DNA from: Zhongshania aliphaticivorans
GTDB taxonomy: Bacteria; Pseudomonadota; Gammaproteobacteria; Pseudomonadales; Spongiibacteraceae
DNA: 64,000 bases
Assembly: GCF_001586255.1 (NCBI RefSeq)
Contig: NZ_CP014544.1
Coordinates: 768,501-832,500 of the forward strand
Reading direction: 5' to 3'
The translations under genes and the position numbers were made by a program. This document shows, piece by piece, positions 1 through 9,116 of this stretch (position 1 is the first letter of the stretch; the number at the start of each line of letters is the position of its first letter). Below the pieces are notes generated by a model. That model saw only the letters and a list, made by a program, of their open reading frames with translations, had not been told where the DNA came from and searched no databases.

Positions 1-1078
1 CTTTGTCATTGTAGGCTTTTAATGATTCTTGTTGCTCGGCGCGGAGCTGTTCTAGCTTTTCGTCGCTGGCATTCAGGCCTTCGAGTTGCTCTGCTAGTGA
101 TGCGTGCAGGGCTGGGAGTTCGCTGGCTTGTAGGTGGTGCTTGCGCGCCGTTTGGTAAATGGCGTCCAGACGGCTCTCGGTTTCTGCTAGGCGATCAGGG
201 TCTAGCTCGACACTGTCGATGACATTTTGCAGCTCGCGCGCGGCCTCTTCAATTTGAATGCGGGCGCTCTCCATTAATTGGGCGGCATTTTCTTGGGCGG
301 CGCAGCGGTGCTGACTGCTATTTAATGAGGACAGGGCTTGATGGAGTATGCCCATGGCATTGACCTCGCCCTCGCGGCATAGCTGTAAGCTGTGGTGATT
401 GGCCGCGAGGATCTGCTCGGCATTGGCCAGTTGCTTTTGCTGGTTTTCGAGCTCTTCTAGCTCATTGGGCTGAAGGTTGAGGCGGTTCAATTCTTCTAGT
501 TGGTAGCTAAGTAATTGTTCTTGGGCGTTTTGTTCCGCTACGTTGCTTTCAAGTGCGGCAAGGGTCTTGCTGCTGCGCTGGTAGTTGGCGCAGTGCTCGC
601 TAACCTGTTGGGCGAGCGCGGTGGTGCCCGCAAAGGCGTCGAGCAATTCGCGCTGATAAGGCTTTTGCAATAGTGATTGGTGGGCGTGCTGGCTGTGGAT
701 ATCTATTAATAAACTGCCGAATTCGCGGACATCTTGCAGGGTGACAGGTTGACCATTGATATAGGCGCGGGAGCGCCCCTCGCTGGTGATCACGCGTCGC
801 AGCAGGCATTCGTTGTCACCATCGAAATCGTGGGCTGTTAGCCAAGCGGCGGCGGCCGGGATTTGGCTGATTTCAAATAGCGCGTGAATGTCGGTGCGGT
901 CTGCGCCGGGGCGGACAATGCCCGCGTCAGCGCGGTCGCCAAGGGCGAGGCCCAAGGCGTCGAGCATAATGGATTTGCCTGCGCCAGTTTCGCCGGTGAG
1001 TACGGTCATGCCGGGGTGCAGTTCAATGTCGAGGCTTTCGGTTATGGCGTAATTGCTGATATGAAGGTGGCTCAGCAT
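1..1078 (-). CDS. recN: DNA repair protein RecN (partial, C-terminus beyond window)
   Basis: RecN is an SMC-like ATPase acting in recombinational repair of double-strand breaks. The reverse-strand reading from the ATG at 1078 stays open to base 1, giving about 359 N-terminal codons of a family that is usually near 555 residues. It begins MLSHLHISNYAITESLDIEL, has the Walker A motif GETGAGKS at residues 29-36, then GLALGDRAD and the IDIHSQHAHQSLL segment typical of RecN, and runs into the coiled-coil arm. A LexA box lies 33 bp upstream of the start, so it should be SOS-induced. It is divergent from grpE, the usual order in Pseudomonas and enterics. The 3' end and Walker B are outside the window. 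Confidence 0.96.
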   Translation of the reverse strand, partial: MLSHLHISNYAITESLDIELHPGMTVLTGETGAGKSIMLDALGLALGDRADAGIVRPGADRTDIHALFEISQIPAAAAWLTAHDFDGDNECLLRRVITSEGRSRAYINGQPVTLQDVREFGSLLIDIHSQHAHQSLLQKPYQRELLDAFAGTTALAQQVSEHCANYQRSSKTLAALESNVAEQNAQEQLLSYQLEELNRLNLQPNELEELENQQKQLANAEQILAANHHSLQLCREGEVNAMGILHQALSSLNSSQHRCAAQENAAQLMESARIQIEEAARELQNVIDSVELDPDRLAETESRLDAIYQTARKHHLQASELPALHASLAEQLEGLNASDEKLEQLRAEQQESLKAYNDK

Positions 1079-1110
1079 AATGTTCTCTCACGGTAGGTGT
1101 GGGAAATTGT

Positions 1111-1126
1111 CTGTATATTTATACAG
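1111..1126 (-). promoter_or_regulatory. LexA (SOS) box upstream of recN
   Basis: CTGTATATTTATACAG is a CTG-N10-CAG palindrome that differs from the gammaproteobacterial LexA consensus CTGTATATATATACAG at one central base. It lies 33-48 bp upstream of the recN start. A second inverted repeat, ACAGTA/TACTGT (1123-1137), shares its right half-site, which may extend the operator. RecN is a classical LexA-repressed gene. Confidence 0.9.
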
Positions 1127-1186
1127 TAAAATACTGTGGCTGAGCAAGCGCTGGTAAATAAGGTGCTGAATTTTTTTTACGCCTGC

Positions 1187-1214
1187 CTTGAAATTGTTTG
1201 CTACAGCCCCATAT
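1187..1214 (+). promoter_or_regulatory. Sigma-32 (RpoH) heat-shock promoter of grpE
   Basis: CTTGAAA (1187-1193), a 13-bp spacer, then CCCCATAT (1207-1214) match the RpoH consensus CTTGAAA-N13-17-CCCCATnT essentially perfectly. The GTG start of grpE follows 57 bp later. This is what one expects for a heat-shock co-chaperone gene. Confidence 0.92.
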
Positions 1215-1270
1215 CCCAGTCAGCGCGGCCATGCTGCCGCAAGTGTATAGGCGTGTAGGAGGCAGTTTAC

Positions 1271-1867
1271 GTGGCAGAAGATCAGGATAAATCAGCATCG
1301 CAAGATGAGGATGCTCAAGTAGAAGCGATTGTTGGCGAGATTCAAGATGCGCTAGATGGAGCTGAGGCTGAGCAGGCGTCTGCGCCGACTGAAGAAAAAA
1401 GCCTTGAAGTTCAGCTAGACGAGGCTAAGCAGGCTGCCGCTGACGCGAAAGAGCAGGCGCTGCGCGCCGTTGCTGATGCTCAGAATATCCGCCGCCGCGC
1501 CGAGAAAGACGCGGAAAACGCTCGCAAGTTTGCCTTGGAGAAGTTTGCTGGCGATATGCTGGTGGTGGCCGATAACCTGGATCGCGCCTTGGCATCCGCC
1601 GATAGGGATAATGAATCCTTAAAACCGATGATCGAAGGCGTGGAGCTGACGCATAAGTCGATGCTCGACGCTTTGGCTCGTCACAATGTGGTGCAGCTCA
1701 ATCCGGTGGGTGAACCCTTTAATCCTGAGTTTCATCAGGCCATGGCCATGGTGCCAAACCCCGATGCCGAGCCAAATTCAGTGATGGATGTGATGCAGAA
1801 GGGTTTCACTTTGAATGGCCGCTTATTGCGTCCCGCCATGGTGGTGGTCGCTAAAGCCCCGGAATAA
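1271..1867 (+). CDS. grpE: Nucleotide exchange factor GrpE
   Basis: GrpE releases ADP from DnaK and drives the DnaK-DnaJ cycle in the cytoplasm. The 198-residue product has an acidic, Glu/Asp-rich N-terminus, a long coiled-coil segment (about residues 45-105, with [19 protein letters not shown]) and a C-terminal beta domain with NPEFHQAM and [18 protein letters not shown], all typical. The start is GTG at 1271, preceded by a good Shine-Dalgarno (TAGGAGGC, 1256-1263). Length matches the family. It is first in the grpE-dnaK-dnaJ cluster under a sigma-32 promoter. Confidence 0.97.
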   Translation: MAEDQDKSASQDEDAQVEAIVGEIQDALDGAEAEQASAPTEEKSLEVQLDEAKQAAADAKEQALRAVADAQNIRRRAEKDAENARKFALEKFAGDMLVVADNLDRALASADRDNESLKPMIEGVELTHKSMLDALARHNVVQLNPVGEPFNPEFHQAMAMVPNPDAEPNSVMDVMQKGFTLNGRLLRPAMVVVAKAPE

Positions 1868-1901
1868 TTTTTAAAATTGTGTAAAAAATGGTCTATGTCC
1901 C

Positions 1902-1929
1902 CTTGAAATATGTGGATAAGGGCCAATAT
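1902..1929 (+). promoter_or_regulatory. Sigma-32 promoter of dnaK
   Basis: CTTGAAA (1902-1908), 13-bp spacer, GCCAATAT (1922-1929), which matches the RpoH -10 consensus CCCCATnT at most positions. It sits between grpE and dnaK, 58 bp before the dnaK ATG, with the same geometry as the grpE promoter, so dnaK probably has its own heat-shock promoter as well as read-through from grpE. Confidence 0.8.
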
Positions 1930-1987
1930 CTGACAACAAGACATAGTGTTCGCCAAAAGTGGCGACTAGGTAAATCGGAGATTTAAC

Positions 1988-3913
1988 ATGGGTAAAATAA
2001 TCGGTATAGATTTGGGTACCACTAACTCTTGTGTTGCTGTTATGGATGGCGACAAAGTTAAGGTTATCGAGAATGCAGAAGGTACACGCACCACTCCTTC
2101 GATTGTTGCTTACACTGAAGACAAAGAAATTCTGGTTGGTCAGAGCGCAAAGCGTCAGGCCGTCACCAATCCGCATAACACCCTGTATGCGGTGAAGCGT
2201 TTGATCGGTCGTCGCTTTGAAGACGACGTGGTTCAAAAAGACATTAAGATGGTGCCCTACAATATCTGCAAAGCCGATAACGGCGACGCGTGGGTAGAAG
2301 TGAAAGGCGAGAAAATGGCGCCACCGCAAATTTCTGCGGAAATTCTTAAGAAAATGAAGAAAACCGCTGAAGACTACTTGGGTGAGAAAGTCACCGAAGC
2401 GGTTATCACTGTGCCTGCTTACTTTAACGACTCTCAGCGTCAGGCGACTAAAGACGCTGGTCGTATTGCTGGTCTGGACGTAAAGCGTATTATCAACGAG
2501 CCTACTGCAGCGGCATTGGCCTACGGTATGGACAAGTCTAAGGGCGACCGCACCATTGCGGTATACGACTTAGGTGGTGGTACCTTTGATATCTCGATCA
2601 TTGAAATTGCTGAGGTAGATGGCGAGCACCAGTTTGAAGTGCTGTCGACTAACGGCGACACCTTCTTAGGTGGTGAAGATTTCGATATGCGCCTGATCGA
2701 CTATTTGGCGGAAGAGTTCAAGAAAGAAAACAGCATCGACCTGAAAGGCGATTCACTGGCTGTGCAGCGTCTGAAAGAAGCCGCAGAGAAGGCCAAAATC
2801 GAGCTGTCTTCTAGCCAGCAGACTGAAATCAATCTGCCTTACATCACTGCAGATGCGACTGGTCCTAAGCACTTGGTTGTGAAGTTGAGCCGCGCTAAGC
2901 TGGAATCACTGGTTGGCGATTTGGTTGCTCGCTCACTAGAGCCAATGAAGGTGGCTCTGAAAGATGCTGGTTTGTCTGCATCTGAAATTGACGAAATTAT
3001 TTTGGTTGGTGGTCAGACTCGTATGCCTTTGGTGCAAACCAAGGTAACTGAGTTCTTTGGTAAAGAAGCGCGTCGCGATGTAAACCCTGACGAAGCTGTT
3101 GCCATGGGTGCTGCCCTGCAGGGCGCGGTACTGTCTGGCGAAGTGAAAGACGTACTGCTGCTTGACGTTACTCCGCTGAGCCTGGGTATTGAAACCATGG
3201 GTGGTGTGGCGACGCACCTGATTGAGAAAAACACCACGATTCCTACTAAGAAATCACAGGTGTTCTCAACCGCAGAGGATAATCAGTCTGCTGTAACGAT
3301 TCACGTCGTGCAGGGTGAGCGTAAGCAAGCCAGCGCCAACAAATCGCTGGGTCGTTTCGACTTGGCCGACATTCCACCTGCGCCACGTGGTTTGCCGCAA
3401 ATCGAAGTCACTTTTGATATCGATGCCAACGGTATTTTGCATGTGTCTGCTAAAGACAAGGCAACCGGCAAAGAGCAGTCTATTCGCATCACCGCCTCAA
3501 GTGGTTTGAGCGATGAAGAGATCGAACAAATGGTGCGCGACGCTGAAGCAAATGCTGAAGCTGACAAGAAGTTCGAGGCGCTGGTTGTAGCGCGCAACAC
3601 CGCTGAAGGCATGGCTAACGCCACTCGCAAAACTTTGGAAGAAGCTGGTGATAAGGCCTCTGACGAAGAGAAAGCGGCTATCGAAGCAGCGCTGACCGAA
3701 GTTGACGAAGCGCTTAAGAGCGACGACGTTGAGGTGATTGAAGCTGCGACCAAGAAGCTGACTGAGGCGTCTGGTGGTTTGGCTGAGAAAATGTATGCCG
3801 AGCAAGCTGCGCAGGCGCAGGCTGACGGCGGCGCCGAGTCTGCTCAAGCTGGCGGCGCAGATGACGTAGTCGATGCTGAGTTTGAAGAAGTGAAAGACGA
3901 CGACAAGAAGTAA
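1988..3913 (+). CDS. dnaK: Molecular chaperone DnaK (Hsp70)
   Basis: ATP-dependent Hsp70 chaperone. The 641-residue protein has the N-terminal ATPase domain ([13 protein letters not shown] at residues 5-17, [38 protein letters not shown]) followed by the substrate-binding domain (about 390-505), a helical lid and the acidic tail ending [11 protein letters not shown] that is conserved in proteobacterial DnaK. A Shine-Dalgarno GGAG lies at 1977-1980. It is 120 bp after grpE with its own sigma-32 promoter in the gap. Length and all motifs are canonical. Confidence 0.99.
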   Translation: MGKIIGIDLGTTNSCVAVMDGDKVKVIENAEGTRTTPSIVAYTEDKEILVGQSAKRQAVTNPHNTLYAVKRLIGRRFEDDVVQKDIKMVPYNICKADNGDAWVEVKGEKMAPPQISAEILKKMKKTAEDYLGEKVTEAVITVPAYFNDSQRQATKDAGRIAGLDVKRIINEPTAAALAYGMDKSKGDRTIAVYDLGGGTFDISIIEIAEVDGEHQFEVLSTNGDTFLGGEDFDMRLIDYLAEEFKKENSIDLKGDSLAVQRLKEAAEKAKIELSSSQQTEINLPYITADATGPKHLVVKLSRAKLESLVGDLVARSLEPMKVALKDAGLSASEIDEIILVGGQTRMPLVQTKVTEFFGKEARRDVNPDEAVAMGAALQGAVLSGEVKDVLLLDVTPLSLGIETMGGVATHLIEKNTTIPTKKSQVFSTAEDNQSAVTIHVVQGERKQASANKSLGRFDLADIPPAPRGLPQIEVTFDIDANGILHVSAKDKATGKEQSIRITASSGLSDEEIEQMVRDAEANAEADKKFEALVVARNTAEGMANATRKTLEEAGDKASDEEKAAIEAALTEVDEALKSDDVEVIEAATKKLTEASGGLAEKMYAEQAAQAQADGGAESAQAGGADDVVDAEFEEVKDDDKK

Positions 3914-3920
3914 GCTTAAC

Positions 3921-3937
3921 GCGAGGCCGTGCCTCGC
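3921..3937 (+). terminator. Stem-loop after dnaK
   Basis: GCGAGGC-CGT-GCCTCGC is a perfect 7-bp stem with a 3-base loop eight bases after the dnaK stop. No T-run follows, so it may be a processing or mRNA-stabilising hairpin between dnaK and dnaJ rather than a full terminator. Confidence 0.5.
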
Positions 3938-3946
3938 TTGAGTGTA

Positions 3947-4083
3947 ACGCTGGACGGGAGACGGAAGACGCAAAGGCCAAGGTCAGCGTGTTTTGCGATC
4001 TCCCGTTTGGCATGAGAGGTAGAATCATTTATAGGGGTAGTGGGTGACACTTTAAAAGGCGTCTCCTGCCTCCCGTTTAGCGT
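3947..4083. repeat. 137-bp inverted-repeat element between dnaK and dnaJ
   Basis: The 25-bp arm at 3947-3971 (ACGCTGGACGGGAG...AGACGC) recurs in inverted orientation at 4059-4083 with 20 of 25 positions matching. A third, partial inverted copy of ACGGGAGA lies inside at 3999-4006. The same 25-bp unit occurs with 23 of 25 matches at 50665-50689, so this is a dispersed repeat. The element fills almost the whole dnaK-dnaJ spacer and holds no gene. It resembles a BIME/REP or MITE-like unit, but no transposase-related feature is visible. Confidence 0.7.
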
Positions 4084-4094
4084 GAAGCGAAGCT

Positions 4095-5225
4095 ATGTCA
4101 AAACGAGATTATTACGAAATTCTGGGCGTGTCCCGCGACGCAGACAGCAAGGATATTAAAAAAGCCTATCGTCGTATCGCGATGAAGAATCACCCCGACC
4201 GTAACCCCGAAGATCCCAAGGCGGACGATATCTTCAAGGAGGCCACCGAGGCCTACGAAGTGTTGTCTAGCGAGGAAAAGCGTGAGGCCTATGATCGTTT
4301 TGGTCATGAGGGCGTTAATGCAGGTGGTGGCTTTGGCGGTGGTGGCGGAGGCGCTGGCGGCTTTAGCGATATCTTTGGTGATGTGTTTGGCGATATTTTT
4401 GGCGGTGGTGGCGGTGGTCGTCAGCGCGGCCCGCAGCGTGGCTCTGACCTGCGCTACACCCTCGATATTGATCTGGAGCAGGCGGTACACGGCTCCACGG
4501 CCAAGATTCGCATTCCAACACTGGTTGCGTGTAAGCCCTGTGATGGTAGTGGCGCGAAAAAGGGTAGTAAGCCGGTCACTTGTAGTACCTGTAACGGTGT
4601 TGGTCAGGTGCGTATGCAGCAGGGCTTCTTCGCTGTGCAGCAGGCTTGCCCGCACTGTCGCGGCTCTGGCACCATCATTGCCGACCCCTGCACTAGCTGC
4701 CGCGGTCAGGGTCGCGTTGAAGAGACCAAGACCCTGTCAGTGAAGGTGCCTGCAGGCGTTGATACCGGCGATCGCATTCGCTTGACCGGTGAAGGTGAGG
4801 CCAGTCCTAATGGCGGTCCAGCGGGCGATTTGTATGTGCAAATGCAGGTGCGGCCCCACGCGATCTTTAAGCGCGATGGCAAAAACCTCCACTGCGAAGT
4901 GCCAATTAGTTTTGCCGATGCGGCGCTGGGTGGTGAGCTGGATGTGCCGACTCTAGAAGGTCGGGTTAAGCTTAAAATACCGCCAGAAACCCAAACCGGA
5001 AAATCTTTCCGTTTGCGTGGCAAGGGTATTACCCCTGTGCGCGGTGGCAGTACTGGCGATCTGATTTGCAAAGTGACCGTTGAAACACCGGTGTCATTAA
5101 ACAAGCGTCAGAAAGAGCTATTGCAAGAGCTGCAGGCGAGTCTTGCTGGTGACGACAAGCAGTCGCCTCGCGCAAAAAGCTGGTTTGACGGTGTAAAAAC
5201 CTTTTTTGATGATATGAAAATCTGA
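4095..5225 (+). CDS. dnaJ: Chaperone protein DnaJ (Hsp40)
   Basis: Co-chaperone that delivers substrates to DnaK and stimulates its ATPase. The 376-residue protein has an N-terminal J domain (residues 1-70) with the HPD motif in [10 protein letters not shown], a Gly/Phe-rich stretch (about 75-112), four zinc-binding CxxCxGxG repeats ([32 protein letters not shown]; about 147-210), and the two C-terminal peptide-binding domains. It is third in the grpE-dnaK-dnaJ cluster. The repeat element upstream separates it from dnaK by 181 bp, and no sigma-32 promoter of its own is evident. Confidence 0.99.
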   Translation: MSKRDYYEILGVSRDADSKDIKKAYRRIAMKNHPDRNPEDPKADDIFKEATEAYEVLSSEEKREAYDRFGHEGVNAGGGFGGGGGGAGGFSDIFGDVFGDIFGGGGGGRQRGPQRGSDLRYTLDIDLEQAVHGSTAKIRIPTLVACKPCDGSGAKKGSKPVTCSTCNGVGQVRMQQGFFAVQQACPHCRGSGTIIADPCTSCRGQGRVEETKTLSVKVPAGVDTGDRIRLTGEGEASPNGGPAGDLYVQMQVRPHAIFKRDGKNLHCEVPISFADAALGGELDVPTLEGRVKLKIPPETQTGKSFRLRGKGITPVRGGSTGDLICKVTVETPVSLNKRQKELLQELQASLAGDDKQSPRAKSWFDGVKTFFDDMKI

Positions 5226-5241
5226 TTTCATCAATCTTGCT

Positions 5242-5270
5242 CGAGGGCTGATTTGCTGAATCGGCCCTCG
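5242..5270 (+). terminator. Terminator-like hairpin after dnaJ
   Basis: CGAGGGCTGATT-TGCTG-AATCGGCCCTCG forms a 12-bp stem with one G-T wobble and a 5-base loop, 17 bases after the dnaJ stop. The downstream sequence is pyrimidine-rich but lacks an uninterrupted T-run. It probably closes the chaperone operon. Confidence 0.65.
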
Positions 5271-5326
5271 ACTTCCCCTCTGTTTTTCTCCATTCTGAGC
5301 TGCATATAAAAGCCGCGGAAATAAGT

Positions 5327-6703
5327 ATGGATAAGACCCTAAATCAATTCGTTGCCAATTATCTGTGGTCTGAGAAGGTCGCGGACTATTCTGCGCCGCG
5401 CCGCAAATTGATTCACTTGCTGCGCTATGTGTACGTGGTGCTAGATGATCTTGCCAAGGGTGAGCTAACCCTGCGCGCCATGAGTTTGGTGTACACCACC
5501 TTGCTGTCGCTGGTGCCAATGATGGCGGTGAGTTTTTCGGTGCTCAAAGCCTTTGGTATGCACAATAAGCAGTTGCAGCCGATTATGTTGCAGTTTTTGG
5601 CGCCGATGGGTGCGCAGGGCGTGGAGATTACCGACAAAATCATCGGCTTTATCGATAACGTTAAAATCGGCGTGCTTGGTACCTTTGGTGTGGCGCTATT
5701 GTTTTACACCGCGATTTCACTTATTCAGAAAGTCGAGGCCACCTTTAATTATATTTGGCGTTTAGATCAGCACCGCAGTATTGGTCGTCGCTTCGCCGAC
5801 TACGGCAGTGTGATGCTGATCGGGCCGCTATTGGTGTTCTCAGCGATTGGTTTGTCAGCCAGTGTGCTGAGTGGCAGCTTTGTGCAGGCTATTAGTCATC
5901 AGCTGCCTTTCATGCAGTATTTAATTACCTTTGCCACCGAAGCTGCGCCCTATTTAATGATCATTGCGGCCTTTAGCTTCTTTTATATGTTCATTCCTAA
6001 CACTCGCGTGACCGTTCGGGCGGGCTTGATTGCCGGGGTGGTGTCTGGCTTCTTGTTTCAAAGTTTGGGCTGGGGCTTTGGCAGTGTGGTGGTGTCGGCC
6101 AGTGGTAGCGGAACGTATGCAATTTATTCGGGCTTTGCCATTCTCATTTTGTTTATGATGTGGATGTACATCAGTTGGCTCATCTTGCTGGTGGGTAGCA
6201 GTGTGGCATTTTACGTTCAGCATCCTGAGTATGTTGCGCCAACGCGGCGCAGCGGTGATTTAAGTATTAAGCAGCGAGAGGTTTTGGCCCTGCAAATTAT
6301 GGGGGTGATTGCTGAGCGTCATTACAAGTCGCGTAAGCCCTTTTCGGCCAGTGATTTTGTGTTGCGTTTGCGCGTTCAGATTCAGGGCGTGACTAAGGTG
6401 TTGCGAGCGCTGAAGGAGGCTGGTCTAATCACCGAAAATAGTGAAGAGCCAGCCCGTTATTTACCGAATGCGCCGCTTGAAAAAACCAGTTTAAAGCAAG
6501 TCATTGATGCCGTGCGCAGTGAAGGCAATGCCTCAATGCTGGGTTTGGGTGCGCCGCGCAGACCAGTGCACGGCGTGGCGGCGGTGGCTAAAGCGATTGA
6601 TGATGCTCTGGACGCTGCTTTGGCGGCGACCAGTGTGCGGGATATGGCAATTGAAGATGACGGTTCGGCGCCTGATAGCGCTGAGGCTGGCAAGAACAAT
6701 TAA
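5327..6703 (+). CDS. YihY/BrkB (UPF0761) family inner-membrane protein
   Basis: A 458-residue protein of the YihY/virulence factor BrkB family, with no firmly established biochemical role. The N-terminal 300 residues carry about six hydrophobic segments, including LLSLVPMMAVSFSVLKAFG near residue 63, and the family-typical YAIYSGFAILILFMMWMYISW near 265-285. The C-terminal third is soluble and resembles the winged-helix-like tail found in longer YihY homologues. It lies between dnaJ and dapB, a junction where Pseudomonas has no gene. A weak purine-rich RBS precedes ATG 5327. It ends 18 bp before dapB, so the two may be co-transcribed. Confidence 0.9.
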   Translation: MDKTLNQFVANYLWSEKVADYSAPRRKLIHLLRYVYVVLDDLAKGELTLRAMSLVYTTLLSLVPMMAVSFSVLKAFGMHNKQLQPIMLQFLAPMGAQGVEITDKIIGFIDNVKIGVLGTFGVALLFYTAISLIQKVEATFNYIWRLDQHRSIGRRFADYGSVMLIGPLLVFSAIGLSASVLSGSFVQAISHQLPFMQYLITFATEAAPYLMIIAAFSFFYMFIPNTRVTVRAGLIAGVVSGFLFQSLGWGFGSVVVSASGSGTYAIYSGFAILILFMMWMYISWLILLVGSSVAFYVQHPEYVAPTRRSGDLSIKQREVLALQIMGVIAERHYKSRKPFSASDFVLRLRVQIQGVTKVLRALKEAGLITENSEEPARYLPNAPLEKTSLKQVIDAVRSEGNASMLGLGAPRRPVHGVAAVAKAIDDALDAALAATSVRDMAIEDDGSAPDSAEAGKNN

Positions 6704-7528
<825 letters not shown>

Positions 7529-7606
7529 GACGTGGTATTCGCGCGCTAGAGGTCAGATTTTGGCCTGAAACGACGCTAAGCTCGCTATTGCTGGTATTTA
7601 TTGCGG

Positions 7607-7636
7607 TGGACGAGCGGGGGTGGTTTCGCGTAAAAT
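7607..7636 (+). promoter_or_regulatory. Putative sigma-70 promoter for carAB
   Basis: TGGACG (7607-7612), 18-bp spacer, TAAAAT (7631-7636). The -10 is a 5/6 match and the -35 a 4/6 match. It lies about 50 bp upstream of the attenuator-like terminator and 180 bp upstream of carA, so it would produce a long structured leader. Confidence 0.45.
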
Positions 7637-7657
7637 CGCGCATCAGATTAGGGTGCC

Positions 7658-7721
7658 GAGCTTAATAAGCTCCGTATCCCCGCAAGGAGCGAGGTGAAGT
7701 ACGTCTTCATCTCGCTTTTTT
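7658..7721 (+). terminator. Intrinsic terminator in carA leader (probable attenuator)
   Basis: AGCGAGGTGAAG (7688-7699), loop TACGT, CTTCATCTCGCT (7705-7716) and six T residues (7716-7721) form a strong intrinsic terminator about 95 bp before carA. Upstream, GAGCTT/AAGCTC (7658-7672) forms a small hairpin, and GCTCC (7669-7673) can instead pair with GGAGC (7686-7690), which overlaps the terminator stem. dapB ends 160 bp upstream, so this could simply end the dapB transcript, but the promoter-like sequence between dapB and the hairpin favours attenuation of carAB. Confidence 0.7.
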
Positions 7722-7814
7722 GCACGCGTATTTTCCTCTGTGGTTCTTTGGTTGTCGTTCCGGCGAGTATGTCGGTGGCAACTCTCGGCCGCAAGTTTGA
7801 TCCAGGAGGTAGTC

Positions 7815-8954
7815 TTGACGGTTCCAGCCATACTTGCCCTCGAAGACGGCAGCATATTCCGGGGCATCGCTATTGGTGCCGAAGGGCATTCGGTTGGCGA
7901 GGTCGTGTTTAATACCGCGATGACAGGGTATCAGGAGATCTTGACGGATCCCTCTTATGCCCGCCAAATCGTAACCCTTACCTATCCCCATATCGGTAAT
8001 ACCGGTGTGAACAGCGAAGACGAAGAGGCGGCTGAAATTTGGTCTGCGGGCTTGGTTATTCGCGACCTGGCCATGACGGCTAGCAGCTTTCGCAGCGAAC
8101 AAAGCCTCTCTGATTATTTAAAAGCCCGCAATATTGTCGGCATCGCCGACATTGACACCCGTCGCCTCACGCGTATTTTGCGTGACAAGGGTGCGCAGGG
8201 TGGTTGCTTAATGGCTGGCGATATCGACGAAGCTAAGGCCCTTCAGCTCGCTAAAGACTTTGCCGGTCTGAAAGGCATGGATTTGGCGAAAGAAGTGACT
8301 ACCGCCGAATCGTATGAATGGCGCGAAAGCAGCTGGCAGCTTGGTGAAGGCAGCCGCAGCATGACTGATGCTGAATTGCCCTACCATGTTGTAGCCTACG
8401 ACTTTGGCGTAAAGCGCAATATTCTGCGCATGCTCGCCGATCGCGGTTGCCGCCTGACGGTTGTCCCAGCCAAAACACCGGCTGCCGACGTGTTGGCGAT
8501 GAAGCCCGACGGCGTGTTTCTGTCGAATGGTCCTGGTGATCCAGAGCCCTGCGATTATGCGATTGCGGCAATTAAAGAAATTCTAGCAACGGCATTGCCG
8601 GTGTTCGGTATTTGCCTAGGTCATCAGCTGTTGGCTTTGGCCTCTGGTGCAAAAACCGTCAAAATGAAATTTGGTCACCACGGCGCCAACCACCCGGTGC
8701 AAGATTTGACGACCAAGGTTGTACACATCACCAGTCAAAACCACGGTTTTGCTGTAGATGAAGCCTCCTTGCCCGCAAATTTGGAGGTGACCCACAAATC
8801 ATTGTTTGATGGATCGCTACAGGGAATTCGGCGCACCGATATCCCCGCATTCGGTTTTCAGGGTCACCCTGAAGCGAGTCCGGGCCCCCATGATATTGCG
8901 CCCTTGTTTAATCAGTTTATAGATTTGATTAAAGCCTCTAAGCAGGCTGAGTAG
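7815..8954 (+). CDS. carA: Carbamoyl-phosphate synthase small subunit
   Basis: CarA hydrolyses glutamine and passes ammonia to CarB to make carbamoyl phosphate for arginine and pyrimidine synthesis. I choose the TTG at 7815 ([17 protein letters not shown]) because AGGAGG lies 5 bp upstream (7804-7809) and the resulting 379 residues equal the family length; an in-frame ATG at 7740 would add 25 unrelated residues. The N-terminal domain is followed by a class I glutamine amidotransferase domain: [10 protein letters not shown], the nucleophile Cys267 in FGICLGHQ, and [14 protein letters not shown] with the catalytic His/Glu. carB follows after a repeat-rich 162-bp spacer. Confidence 0.97.
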   Translation: MTVPAILALEDGSIFRGIAIGAEGHSVGEVVFNTAMTGYQEILTDPSYARQIVTLTYPHIGNTGVNSEDEEAAEIWSAGLVIRDLAMTASSFRSEQSLSDYLKARNIVGIADIDTRRLTRILRDKGAQGGCLMAGDIDEAKALQLAKDFAGLKGMDLAKEVTTAESYEWRESSWQLGEGSRSMTDAELPYHVVAYDFGVKRNILRMLADRGCRLTVVPAKTPAADVLAMKPDGVFLSNGPGDPEPCDYAIAAIKEILATALPVFGICLGHQLLALASGAKTVKMKFGHHGANHPVQDLTTKVVHITSQNHGFAVDEASLPANLEVTHKSLFDGSLQGIRRTDIPAFGFQGHPEASPGPHDIAPLFNQFIDLIKASKQAE

Positions 8955-8990
8955 AAAGTCCGGCCTCGCGGTTTTGTAGGCGATTTTGCT

Positions 8991-9080
8991 AGTCTGGCGT
9001 CGGGAGTCTGACGTCGGACGAGAAAATACACTACTGCGCCCGACTTTAGCGTCTGACGTCCAGCTTCCGACGTCCGACTT
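8991..9080. repeat. GACGTC-centred intergenic repeat between carA and carB
   Basis: The spacer carries GTCTGGCGTCGG (8992-9003), GTCTGACGTCGGACGAG (9006-9022) and, further on, GTCTGACGTCCAGC and TTCCGACGTCCGAC (9051-9078), partly inverted copies of the first pair. The 17-mer at 9006-9022 recurs exactly, inverted, at 50701-50717, and the first 12-mer recurs at 44962-44973. The block can fold into a long imperfect hairpin ending in TTTTT (9079-9083). No gene is visible in it. Confidence 0.75.
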
Positions 9081-9116
9081 TTTGTAACGAAGCACAGAGC
9101 CAGATGATTAGAACTT

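Noticed and set aside
3947..4083. dnaK-dnaJ repeat as an insertion sequence
   Set aside because: There is no transposase frame and the ends differ at several positions; I report it as a repeat element only.
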